Origin: Kiritimatiellia bacterium
Lineage (GTDB): Bacteria > Verrucomicrobiota > Kiritimatiellia > JAAZAB01
Assembly (NCBI GenBank): GCA_028718125.1
Contig: JAQUMN010000009.1
Location: 51,554 to 115,553, forward strand
Reading direction: 5' to 3'
DNA: 64,000 nt
How positions within the stretch are numbered: position 1 is the first letter of the stretch; every line of letters starts with the position of its first letter. Below, in pieces: positions 38,696-47,148 of the stretch. Made by a program: the position numbers and the translations under genes. The notes under the pieces were generated by a model. The model was not told the DNA's origin, did no database searches, and saw nothing but the letters and a program-made list of their open reading frames with translations.

Positions 38696-39544
38696 TCACG
38701 GTTTGGGCCGATCAGACAAAAACGGTACAGGGCCGTTGTTACGGATGGCATCAACCGGGCAGACGTGCTGGCATTTCAGGCATTCAATGCACTCGGTGTG
38801 ACGGTTGACGGCGCGGCCGGTGCGGCTGCAGGCCTCCACCGGAACGCCCATGGGGCAGGCCTTGTCGCACTGGCTACAATGGATGCACTTGGCCGGATCC
38901 AGCCGGATGGCAAAGAGCGAATACTTGTTGGCAAACGCCACGAGCGCACCCACCGGGCACATGACCCTGCAAAACCAGCGAATGTCGAAAATGACGAGTA
39001 CCAGGACAAAGACAAGGACGGACAGACGAAGGATTCGCCATGCGTCAAAAGTCCAGTCCTGGTTGATCACCATGGGGGGGAGAATAACTTCCAGCGTGGC
39101 AATGGGGCAATAGGCGCAGAAGAAGTATAGGACATCTTTCCCCGCCCAATAGGCGACCGCTCCGACGGCGATAATGAGAAAAGCATATTTTGTCCAGCGC
39201 ACGAAAAAGGGCAGTCGCAATTTGGGCACGGGGATTAGATATAACAGGTCCTGGAGCAGTCCCATGGGGCAGATCCAGCCGCAGAAAAAACGCCCAACCA
39301 GTACGCCGACCCCTGCGATCAGGCCCAATGCCAGCCAGGGAACGGAATGAAACTGGATGAACTCCGATATCGTATAGATAGGACAGGCCAACCAGGTAAG
39401 GGGGCAGGCATTGCAATGAAGGATCGGGAGGCAGACCCCCCCAAAAAAAACGGTAGTGGAAGTGAATACCGTAATGTTGCAGGTTAACAGGATGAAGGCC
39501 AGGAACTGAATGAATCGCCGTTTGGTTGTCAGGGGAAAAGGCAT
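38696..39544 (-). CDS. NapH/CcoG-like 4Fe-4S polyferredoxin membrane protein
   Basis: 282 residues from the ATG at 39544; a GTG at 39568, only 4 bp after the stop of the preceding selenoprotein frame, is the alternative. About five membrane helices are seen (for example 'FIQFLAFILLTCNITVF', 'ALGLIAGVGVLVGRFFCGW'), with the membrane-face motif 'FFCGWICPMGLLQDLLY'. Two ferredoxin-like [4Fe-4S] motifs occur near the C-terminus: 'CIHCSQCDKACPMGV' and 'CIECLKCQHVCPVDAI'. Such proteins carry electrons between membrane quinones and exported partners. It follows the candidate selenoprotein gene so closely that the two are almost surely co-transcribed. Which partner it serves is inference. Confidence 0.85.
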   Translation of the reverse strand: MPFPLTTKRRFIQFLAFILLTCNITVFTSTTVFFGGVCLPILHCNACPLTWLACPIYTISEFIQFHSVPWLALGLIAGVGVLVGRFFCGWICPMGLLQDLLYLIPVPKLRLPFFVRWTKYAFLIIAVGAVAYWAGKDVLYFFCAYCPIATLEVILPPMVINQDWTFDAWRILRLSVLVFVLVLVIFDIRWFCRVMCPVGALVAFANKYSLFAIRLDPAKCIHCSQCDKACPMGVPVEACSRTGRAVNRHTECIECLKCQHVCPVDAIRNNGPVPFLSDRPKP

Positions 39545-39572
39545 TGACAATCCGACCGAACAAGGCACATTG

Positions 39573-40166
39573 CTATTGCAAAGGAATCAGGCTTGCGGTC
39601 ATTTTCTTTCCGAAAACCCCCTTCTTTCCTCCATCAATCCACGCCACAACCGTATATTCACCCTCTTTGGCTACTTCACCGAAGTAGCCGCCGGCGCCCC
39701 CTCAAGACGGGCACATTTTATCAAGGGACACGGACTTCTTCTCGATGACTTTCCCGTCAGAATCCATGATATAAAAACGCGCGCTGCCGCTGGTCATTCG
39801 CTTGGCGAGCTTTTTGCCGTTGGACTCCTTGATTTCAAACAGTTCGCAGGTAATGCGTATGGGGATTTTGCCGGATTTAACATACTTGCGCTTTTCCTGG
39901 GGCGTAACCGTGCGCAAGCCGAACGAGGACTGGAACATTAGCTTTGCCCCCGTCTTTTCGTTAGTCCATTCAGTCAATAGGTCGGCAATCTGGTCCTCGG
40001 TTAGAACCTGATCCCCTGCGGACCGCGCTGTCGATAGAACCGGTTTGACCGGTGCGGTGGTAGCAGACGGCTGCACATCGGTGTTATTCTGGGAAAGAGC
40101 AGGGGTGGCCGCCAAAAGAAAGAAGGCCAGGCAAAACCAGGAAAATATTTTTCTCGCAGTTACCAT
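39573..40166 (-). CDS. Candidate selenoprotein 1: exported CxxU protein (in-frame UGA)
   Basis: The ORF track stops at a TGA (39702-39704), but the same frame continues for 42 well-formed residues to a TAG at 39573. Full reading: 197 residues with Sec155. Signal peptide MVTARKIFSWFCLAFFLLAATPALSQ; a helical section ('LTEDQIADLLTEWTNEKTG'); a beta-rich section ('ITCELFEIKESNGKKLAKR'); then MCPSU, a CxxU redox-type motif; then 'GGAGGYFGEVAKEGEYTVVA', a natural beta-strand pattern. A perfect hairpin sits 21 nt after the UGA. The downstream napH-like gene begins just after the TAG, as expected if the whole frame is translated. The post-Sec segment resembles that of selenoprotein 3 (U-GG-x-x-GY-x-G). 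Family unknown to me. Confidence 0.85.
39669..39704 (-). promoter_or_regulatory. UGA codon and bacterial SECIS-like hairpin 1
   Basis: The UGA codon is followed by GGGGGC and then a perfect 9-bp stem GGCTACTTC/GAAGTAGCC with loop GGU (39669-39689). The loop begins 21 nt after the UGA, inside the 16-37 nt window known for bacterial SECIS elements, and has G at its first positions as those do. Confidence 0.8.
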
Positions 40167-40270
40167 TGATTCTTATCCTTAATTCCTGATCGCAAGCATT
40201 CCGTGTCTTCTGAAAGAAGTTTTACATCTTTTATGTTTTTTATCAATGGTTTTCTATCATCGGGCCTTCA

Positions 40271-43200
40271 TCAGAGGTCCAAGGCAACTTCGGCCGTGTC
40301 CAGCGGGTTCACATCCACAGGCGCGGAAGGCTTTTCGCCGTCGAGCTTGACGGTGTATTTTCCGGGCTTCAGGGCACGGATCAGGGTTTGCCCCTTTTCA
40401 TCCGTTGCCGCGATAGTCAAGCCGAAGTTCCCGTAAAAGCTGCCATACTGGGGGTTGTTGTCGGATAGCCGGATGACCACGGTTCCATCCGCCGCATGGA
40501 TCCGCACCGTTTTGCCACTGACCGGCTCCCCTTGCTTCCGGACCGTCACCCGGACATCGCCGCCCGGCTCAAGTGTGGCGTTGTACTGGGTGTTAGTCGT
40601 CAAGCTTAGCGTGGCGGCTGAGATCGCATATCCTTTCAGGGCGATAAATATTCTATAGGTTCCCCTCATAACCGGCTGTTTCATCTGGTAGGTACCGTTT
40701 GCCTCCGCCATGCCGAAGCCGCCGTTCGATTCGTCATCGGCCGCCAGCATGATCCAGGCGCCCTCGGCCGAGCCGCCGGCGGTTGTCGACACCGTACCGG
40801 TCAACGTTATTCCGCTTGCCAGCGCAATATCCACTGAATTTGACTTTTCGCTGACCATCACGTTCTTTCGGGACATCACGCCATGTTCCTTGTGCTGAAC
40901 CGTGATATCGTAGGCGCCGGGAGGCAGGCATTCCACCCGGTATTGTCCCTGCGTATCGGTCTGCGCGTGATGGCCCAGCATCTGTTTAAGTCCTTTACCG
41001 GCGTCGGCAGGCGTTGCCGTGATATAAGCCTTATCAACAGGCTTAGCGTCCTGCCCAGTAACCTTTCCGATCAGTGTAATGCCGGTAAATCGGATATTAA
41101 GATTGGTCTGGCCCGTCGTCAGTTTTACAAGGGTTTGATAGGTTTTTGGATAGGCAAATCGATCACTCCGTGATTCCTTGCCCGGCTCGCGCGGCATGAC
41201 GATGCAAAGATACTCGCCCGCCTCCAGACTTTTTACGGAGAACACACCATTACTGCCAATATTGCCCTGTGCCATTTTGCCGTATAACGCCATCAAATCT
41301 TCCTGGGAGGCAGTGTTTTTTGGTGTCGGCATAAAGGAAATCTCGCCGGCTTGGAATGGGGCATTGTCCTTGCTCACCGTGCCTGCGAGAGTCACGGCAC
41401 CGGCGATAGGAGTCTTTGGTCCGAGTGTAATGTCAACGGTTTTATCGGCAATGACCTCAATAAATTCCGGCACGCGGGATATCGTGCGGCCTGTTCCCCG
41501 CCCGAATGCCATGGCCATGTATTTACCGGCCGGAATGTTGGTAAAACTGAAGCCGCCTTGGGAATCGGATTGCATATTGTAATTAAGCCGTCCCTCGCCG
41601 CTTGTCGAAGTCAGCGACACATGGCAGATACCCGCCTTCTTGCCTTCCTCGGGCATCACGCGGCCTTTGATCGATCCCAACTTGGGCAGAACAATCCGAA
41701 CCACCGTTGCTTTGTTAGTATCGACCAGTACTTCCTTTGAGGTCAGAATTTTTGGGCTGCGGATGCTGGCCTCATCGCCGGTTTTGTCGTATACGCTCAG
41801 GATGATGATGCCCGGAGGCACACCGTCCAGCGCAAATTGGCCCTGTGCATCCGTTTCCGCGGACACGGATTTGCCGGCATTCGGCATGACCATCATCATG
41901 GACATTCCGCCGCTCTGCGACACGCTGACGTTCAACCCTTTCCCGGCCGGTTTTCCGTCGGCCGCGACCAGCGTTCCGGAGATTTTATATCCGAGCGCCA
42001 TGACAATCTTTAACGGTACGGCGGAGAGCGGGGTGCCTGAACTCAGGTCAATGGCGGTTTTCTGGGGCAAGAGAGGCGGCGCGTTGGCGACGATGTCGTA
42101 GGCGGCGCCCTCGCGCACCGATATCTCGAAATGGCCGTTTGTGTCCGTGATTGTGGCATTCCGTGATGGCGATGAATAATAGAAGCCCGAATCTCGCTTC
42201 TGAGATTTAACGGCCTGGATGCTTATGCCCGGAATGGGTTTTCCGCCGGTATCCACGACTGTTCCCATGATCATCCGCGTTTTGGCAAGGGTCACCACAA
42301 TATCGTCGGAGCCGGCTTCGACATTCTCCAAGGTCGTAATTTCGTTGTGATCGGGGTCGCTCACCGACAGCCGATACTTGCCGGGTGGAAGGCCTTTGAA
42401 TTCGAAAGTGCCATTCGTTCCCACCTCGCTATATTTATAGATTGACTGCTGACCTGAAAGCATCGCGTCCCGACTGGGTGCGCTATTAAGGTTAACCGTA
42501 TGGCGGAGCGCCGGCTTGCCCCCGGCATCCGTGACGATGCCTGAGACCTTAAGGCCTTTCAGCAGGACCAGCGGCGTCGGCGTGGCATCCATTTCACCGA
42601 CAATCTCGACCACGAAATTTGTCGACATGAAGTCATTGTGGGTGGTCGAAATGCGATTAGGTCCCGCCGTCAGACCTTTAAGCGTGAATGCTCCTTGGGT
42701 ATCGCTACGGGTTTCTTTGGAGCGACCATCGTGCCGCATTAAATACATGTCGCTTTCGTCACGGTCTGCTTGTTTTTTATCCGGGCTCGCTGTGATCGTC
42801 ACCTTGCTGACCGGCTTGCCGGCCTCATCCACAACCAATCCCTTATACAGGTAGGATTTAGGAATCCGGATCGTTGGCCGGATCTCCTGGCCGCTCGCAA
42901 TCGTGATGTTGGTGGAAACGGAGGGTAGGGCTTCGTCAGCAAGTGTCAGGGTGTAATCACCGGGGGCCATGTTGCTGAAGACCGCGACGTGATCTTTGAG
43001 CGGCGCGCTCGTTTCGTCGCTGCTGGAATATCCGTATTCCGTCTCGGTCTTCAGGTTTATTTTAAGTTCATTCGAAAGACGCAGGTCCGCGACCTCGGTC
43101 TCCAACGTCAATCGCAGGACCCCTGCCTGGACGACCGCGAAATCCCTGGTAATCTCCTCGCCGGGAACACAGATTACCTGGGTGGATTCGTGTGCCCGTT

Positions 43201-43984
43201 TTTTGTCCTGCACATAACCGGTCCCGGAAACCGAGACATAATTGGTGCCGCCGGTCAGCCCGCCCAGGCGATAGCTGCCTTGAGCGTCACTGACAGTGGA
43301 TTGATCTTGGACGCGGACGCGAATACCCCGAATCGGCTTGCCCTGCGGATCGGTGATCTTTCCCTTAAGCCAGGCGGCTTTGTCAAGAATCAGATTCAGG
43401 AAGGCGGGGTCTTCCGTAATGGTAAGGGTGCCATCCTGGACGGCATAGGTATCCGAGGCGGGACGATACCGGTATTCGCCGATGGGCAGGTTCTCAAAGA
43501 CAAGGGCGCCTTTGGCGTCGGTCCGGCTTCGTGCGGCTTCTATGTAGTGGGAGCAGGTGAAAGGCCGCAGGCGGATGTCCAGGATAACTTCCATGTTGGC
43601 CAGCGGTTTGTGGTCACGGCTTTGAACGTTTCCGGTCAATGTACCGCCGCCCTGCACGGCAATGGCGCCGAGGTTGGTGGTCTCGTTGAGATGCGCGAAG
43701 CCCTTGTACATGCGGTTGGACGTGTCGGTGATAAATACCATGTATCCCTTCTTGTCATAGGGCAGTTCAATGGCAAAACGGCCGTCTTTCCCTGGCCGTT
43801 GGCGGACGGCGAACGCGTCGGGATTATCCGCACGCCGGTTTTCATGGTGCTCCACCAGTACGGTGAGTTCCTCAATCGGCGGCGCGCCATTTGAGGAAGA
43901 AATTGTGCCGCTGAATTCGAGAGCAGGGGAGATACGGGCGAGGGTTAGAGCCAGAACCAGGGCAGGGAGCAAACGGAATATCAT
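40271..43984 (-). CDS. Giant exported protein of carboxypeptidase-regulatory-like repeats
   Basis: 1237 residues from the ATG at 43984 (AAGGAAAA upstream; the track start at 44047 adds 21 unlikely residues). Signal peptide MIFRLLPALVLALTLARISPA. The rest is a string of about a dozen CarboxypepD_reg-like/CnaB-like beta-sandwich repeats, each with a G-x-V-x-D-x-x-G-K-P core, for example 'GLVVDEAGKPVSKVTITAS', 'GIVTDAGGKPALRHTVNL', 'GTVVDTGGKPIPGISIQA' and 'GKVTGQDAKPVDKAYITATP'. No enzyme domain is seen. It lies between two candidate selenoprotein genes on the same strand (87 bp after one, 104 bp before the next), so it may be their surface scaffold; this is inference. It ends in two consecutive TGA codons with no hairpin, so it is an ordinary stop. 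Confidence 0.75.
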   Translation of the reverse strand: MIFRLLPALVLALTLARISPALEFSGTISSSNGAPPIEELTVLVEHHENRRADNPDAFAVRQRPGKDGRFAIELPYDKKGYMVFITDTSNRMYKGFAHLNETTNLGAIAVQGGGTLTGNVQSRDHKPLANMEVILDIRLRPFTCSHYIEAARSRTDAKGALVFENLPIGEYRYRPASDTYAVQDGTLTITEDPAFLNLILDKAAWLKGKITDPQGKPIRGIRVRVQDQSTVSDAQGSYRLGGLTGGTNYVSVSGTGYVQDKKRAHESTQVICVPGEEITRDFAVVQAGVLRLTLETEVADLRLSNELKINLKTETEYGYSSSDETSAPLKDHVAVFSNMAPGDYTLTLADEALPSVSTNITIASGQEIRPTIRIPKSYLYKGLVVDEAGKPVSKVTITASPDKKQADRDESDMYLMRHDGRSKETRSDTQGAFTLKGLTAGPNRISTTHNDFMSTNFVVEIVGEMDATPTPLVLLKGLKVSGIVTDAGGKPALRHTVNLNSAPSRDAMLSGQQSIYKYSEVGTNGTFEFKGLPPGKYRLSVSDPDHNEITTLENVEAGSDDIVVTLAKTRMIMGTVVDTGGKPIPGISIQAVKSQKRDSGFYYSSPSRNATITDTNGHFEISVREGAAYDIVANAPPLLPQKTAIDLSSGTPLSAVPLKIVMALGYKISGTLVAADGKPAGKGLNVSVSQSGGMSMMMVMPNAGKSVSAETDAQGQFALDGVPPGIIILSVYDKTGDEASIRSPKILTSKEVLVDTNKATVVRIVLPKLGSIKGRVMPEEGKKAGICHVSLTSTSGEGRLNYNMQSDSQGGFSFTNIPAGKYMAMAFGRGTGRTISRVPEFIEVIADKTVDITLGPKTPIAGAVTLAGTVSKDNAPFQAGEISFMPTPKNTASQEDLMALYGKMAQGNIGSNGVFSVKSLEAGEYLCIVMPREPGKESRSDRFAYPKTYQTLVKLTTGQTNLNIRFTGITLIGKVTGQDAKPVDKAYITATPADAGKGLKQMLGHHAQTDTQGQYRVECLPPGAYDITVQHKEHGVMSRKNVMVSEKSNSVDIALASGITLTGTVSTTAGGSAEGAWIMLAADDESNGGFGMAEANGTYQMKQPVMRGTYRIFIALKGYAISAATLSLTTNTQYNATLEPGGDVRVTVRKQGEPVSGKTVRIHAADGTVVIRLSDNNPQYGSFYGNFGLTIAATDEKGQTLIRALKPGKYTVKLDGEKPSAPVDVNPLDTAEVALDL

Positions 43985-44071
43985 AGGGTTTTCCTTTCTA
44001 TGCAGCGTTAGATTAGGTCGCAAAACCGGGTCGAGACGCTTCGCCATGGCGTCTGAAAAAAGCCGGAGGTC

Positions 44072-44662
44072 TTATTTGAACCGCATGACCGCGATGGTGG
44101 CGCTCCATCCTCCGGCGGCGGGATCATACAAACGCTTCTCAAGCGAACCAGCCTTCAGGTTCTTTTCGAGCGGCAGGGGCATTAGCTTTAGCGGCCCAAA
44201 GGGAATTACCAGAGGGGTCGAGCCCAGGGTTTTAGTCCATTCCGGCAATTCTTCGTCTTTCATCGGGACCATGATTAGTTGATAGGTGGTCTTTCCCTCG
44301 CCATGCTTCAGAAGGTAGGGCCGTTCCCCGCTGGCCACCAGCAGTTTGGCCAGGAGTTCCGCTCGAGCCTGCTGATCTCCGCTGGCCTCGCCCAACGCAC
44401 GGTTGGGCGAAATAACGTCTCGGCCCCCTCAGCCATATTGTGTTTCAACCTGGCGGATGGAATCCCGTACAAAAACGTGAATGGCCGCGATTTTTTCCGA
44501 GCGCAACGATTTGCCCGTGACAAGTTCCGTGGCCTTGGCGCCAAAGATGGCATCGACATTGTCGGGGTCGCTGACGCCCATGCCGGGTGTTGCCAGGGAA
44601 TACGCCATCAGCAGAACCACAATCAGGCGGGGACCGATCCATGGTAACTTGGATTTTGCCAT
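44072..44662 (-). CDS. Candidate selenoprotein 2: transglutaminase-like protein with in-frame UGA
   Basis: The track splits this gene into 44429-44662 and 44072-44395, which are in one frame separated only by a TGA at 44429-44431. Read through, it is 196 residues with Sec78 and an N-terminal export helix (WIGPRLIVVLLMAYSLATPG); GGGAG lies 7 bp before the ATG. The run 'IHVFVRDSIRQVETQYG', U, GG, then 'SGDQQARAELLAKLLVASGE' follows the pattern of DUF3857/transglutaminase-like domains (IRYV..EYGxGGY..P....GDCKDKA..L..LL...G), but the catalytic Cys of GDC is Gln here. The Sec falls in the loop before it. A perfect SECIS-like hairpin follows the UGA. The TAA at 44072 ends it, 87 bp before the giant repeat protein. 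Confidence 0.85.
44389..44431 (-). promoter_or_regulatory. UGA codon and bacterial SECIS-like hairpin 2
   Basis: The UGA codon is followed by GGGGGC, then by a perfect 8-bp stem CGCCCAAC/GTTGGGCG with loop CGUGC (44389-44409). The loop starts 27 nt after the UGA and has G as second base. Confidence 0.8.
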
Positions 44663-44781
44663 ACCGAAACTCCCAAACGCGTAACCAGAAATAACAATAA
44701 TACTGCTCTTTATGTTATATAATATATCACCATGCTTGCCGACATGTCACGCCTTTTTTTTGTCATCCCGAACGTGACGCA

Positions 44782-45651
44782 TCAATCTTCAGCAGCAGGA
44801 GCTTGGCCCGCTGGCTGGCGCAAGAAAGGCGTATCCACGATGGTATGACTAAACGGCAAACCTGGCCACACCATCCGAATAACGCAGGAACCTTTCACCT
44901 GATCGGGTATTCGCCCGGAATACCCCAAAGATCCCCCTCAGCCAGCCTCAAATTTGCCGCTCCAGAGTGCCCGCTGGTTGGCATCCAGGACCTGGAAGGA
45001 GGGATCGGTTGCATTCTTGGGACCGGCGATCATATAGATATTGCCGGCGCGGTCGGCACAGGCCGGATCCAGCCTGATTTTCGATGATACCGGCGCCCAT
45101 TCCATGTTAACGGCCACAAGAAATGGCGACCCGAATTCGACGTCCTGTACGGCATCCGCGCCCACGCTGATATTGGTTTCATTCCAAAAGCGGCACGAGG
45201 CGGTCCACGACCGACCCTCTGAATCCGACGCCGTCAGCTTGCATTCACGGAGCGCCATTGTGCCGGCCGGAACCACCAAGCGGCCGTTCGATGTTACACA
45301 CCGGAAAGTTTTTCCCGCCTGATCCCGAATGACGCATTCAACCGCGCCCGTATAGGCCAGACGCAGGATGGCCGTCTTACCCCCATAGTCCGCTGCTTTA
45401 AATAGTTTGGCATTATCCTCATAGCTGCGGCTCATCTGTGAATAGGTAAAAAAGAGACCGCCTGCTCCCAGGGCCAGCAAAATCGCCGTTCCTCCCCAAA
45501 CGGCGGCAATAATCATTAACCCCTTGGCACTGGGCCACTGACGCCGGCGACCGATGAGGCTGAGGATCAGCGGCACAATCCATCCAGACGCGATTATCAG
45601 GACGGCCAATCCAATCAAAATCCCCATCAAGCCCATGACAACCTGCTGCAT
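44782..45651 (-). CDS. Candidate selenoprotein 3: two-helix membrane protein with in-frame UGA
   Basis: From the ATG at 45651 (GGAGG 9 bp upstream; the track start at 45714 is less likely) the frame reaches a TGA at 44938 and continues 51 residues to a second TGA at 44782; 289 residues with Sec238. Two membrane helices near the N-terminus (about 3-28 and 43-66: 'GLMIIAAVWGGTAILLALGA') precede a long exported region. Before the Sec is 'RALWSGKFEAG', after it 'GGSLGYSGRIPDQVKGSCVI' and 'VWPGLPF', a beta-sandwich pattern resembling the tail of selenoprotein 1. The hairpin has extra GATC/GATC pairing below the main stem. First gene of the minus-strand selenoprotein run; divergent from the HgdB-like gene. 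Confidence 0.8.
44901..44940 (-). promoter_or_regulatory. UGA codon and bacterial SECIS-like hairpin 3
   Basis: The UGA codon is followed by GGGGGA, then a lower GATC/GATC stem, a UUUG bulge and a perfect 8-bp stem GGGTATTC/GAATACCC with loop CGGGC. The loop starts 20 nt after the UGA. Confidence 0.8.
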
Positions 45652-45754
45652 AATCTCACTCCTCCGGCCTGCTTCTGGCAATAGGTTGAAGCCGTACCTG
45701 TCAGGTTTATACATATAAGGCTACGTTGTCGTATCCGAAAGTCAATTAATAAAT

Positions 45755-45785
45755 TTGACTTCTATCGCGCTTTTACATCTATATA
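45755..45785 (+). promoter_or_regulatory. Candidate promoter of the HgdB-like operon
   Basis: TTGACT, 19 bp, TATATA, ending 40 bp before the ATG at 45826. Spacing is slightly long, so this is tentative. Confidence 0.35.
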
Positions 45786-45825
45786 GTGAGCCATACGGAC
45801 ATTGAAGGGTCGGAGGTGGAATGGA

Positions 45826-47148
45826 ATGAGCGAACAAAGCAAGAAGAAGTCTGTCCACAAGCAGGCCCGTGGTCCCTGCCGGCCTTCCACGTCTCCCGGA
45901 AAGGGGAAAGGCCGGCCGGCGCCCGGCGCGGCTGACGGCCCCTTGGCATGGTTCGACGACATGGTGACTCATTGCCTTGGCTATGCCGAGGCCCGGATGA
46001 AACAAGGGGGGCACATTGTCGGTATTACGTGCGAATATACGCCGCGCGAGCTCATCATGGCGGCCGGGGGAATCCCGGTCTGCCTGTGCGGGGGCAATGA
46101 GGACACGATCACGGCAGCTGAGGAATTCCTTCCCTCCAACCTATGTCCGCTGATCAAGTCCACTTTTGGCTACAGCGTCCTGAAAGAGAATCCGTTCCTC
46201 GAGATGGCGGATATCGTCATCGCGGAGACAACCTGTGACGGCAAAAAGAAAATGTATGAACTGCTGGCCGAGAGCCGGTCAATGCACGTGCTGGAACTCA
46301 CCCAGAAACCGGCTGACCCCCATGCCTTGGAACACTGGGTGCTTGAATTGAGGGAACTGAAGCGCGTGCTGGAGAAACGGTTCCAGACCTCGATCACCCG
46401 CGACAAGCTGAAGGGCGCCATCGCGCTCATGAATCGCGAGCGACAATTGCGCCGCAAGCTGGCCGGGCTCATGAAATCAGATATGCCCCCGCTTACCGGT
46501 CGCGAGCTGCTCAATATGAAAAGCATCATTGCCTGCATGCCCGCTGACTTGGAGCAATATGAAAAAGCGCTGCAAGTCCTGCCGGGCCGGAAGCTGGATC
46601 CGCCGGCGTCAGAACGGATCAGAGTCCTGCTCACGGGCGTACCGATGCCACACGGGGCCGAGCGTGTCGTCGACCTCATTGAGGAAAACGGAGGATTGGT
46701 GGTTTGCCAGGAGAACTGCACAGGACTCAAGCCCATTATGGATGATGTGGATGCCGGAGCCGAGGATCTCATGTGTGCCCTGGCGGAGAAATATTTCCAT
46801 CTACCGTGTTCTGTCATGACCCCGAATGTCAGACGGTTCGACTTGCTTCGGAGACTGGCTGCCGAGTATCGGCCCGAATGCATCGTAGAAGTGATCTGGC
46901 AGGCCTGTCTGACCTACGATGTCGAATCGTTCTCCGTGAAAAGACTGGCCGAAAAAGAGCTCGATCTTCCCTATTTACGGATCGATACCGATTATTCCCC
47001 GTCCGATTCCGCGCGGATCAGCATGCGCACCCAAGCGCTGTTCGAGACTATTCGGGCACGGATCGAGACCCGGAAGCGAGGCGTCCCGCCAGGCGAGCCG
47101 CAAGGCCTTGAAAGGAGCACAGGACAAAATGATCTATGCCGGGATTGA
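45826..47148 (+). CDS. HgdB/BcrC-type (double-cubane-like) reductase component
   Basis: 440 residues from the ATG at 45826, which has GGAGGTGGA upstream; the track start at 45802 is a TTG inside that site. It belongs to the 2-hydroxyacyl-CoA dehydratase D-component family (HgdB/BcrC/BadD, COG1775), which includes the double-cubane cluster proteins. Conserved cysteines are visible in 'GITCEYTPRELIMAAGGIPV', 'PSNLCPLIKSTFGY', 'IAETTCDGKKKMYELL', 'CQENCTGLKP' and 'VIWQACLTYDVESFSV'. These proteins receive electrons at very low potential from an ATPase activator, encoded next with a 20-bp overlap. As no partner alpha subunit is present, a stand-alone reductase of the DCCP type is more likely than a true dehydratase. 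Substrate unknown. Confidence 0.88.
   Translation: MSEQSKKKSVHKQARGPCRPSTSPGKGKGRPAPGAADGPLAWFDDMVTHCLGYAEARMKQGGHIVGITCEYTPRELIMAAGGIPVCLCGGNEDTITAAEEFLPSNLCPLIKSTFGYSVLKENPFLEMADIVIAETTCDGKKKMYELLAESRSMHVLELTQKPADPHALEHWVLELRELKRVLEKRFQTSITRDKLKGAIALMNRERQLRRKLAGLMKSDMPPLTGRELLNMKSIIACMPADLEQYEKALQVLPGRKLDPPASERIRVLLTGVPMPHGAERVVDLIEENGGLVVCQENCTGLKPIMDDVDAGAEDLMCALAEKYFHLPCSVMTPNVRRFDLLRRLAAEYRPECIVEVIWQACLTYDVESFSVKRLAEKELDLPYLRIDTDYSPSDSARISMRTQALFETIRARIETRKRGVPPGEPQGLERSTGQNDLCRD

Noticed and set aside
40268-40273. TGA at the end of the giant repeat protein as a further Sec codon
   Set aside because: It is followed at once by a second TGA and no hairpin lies downstream.
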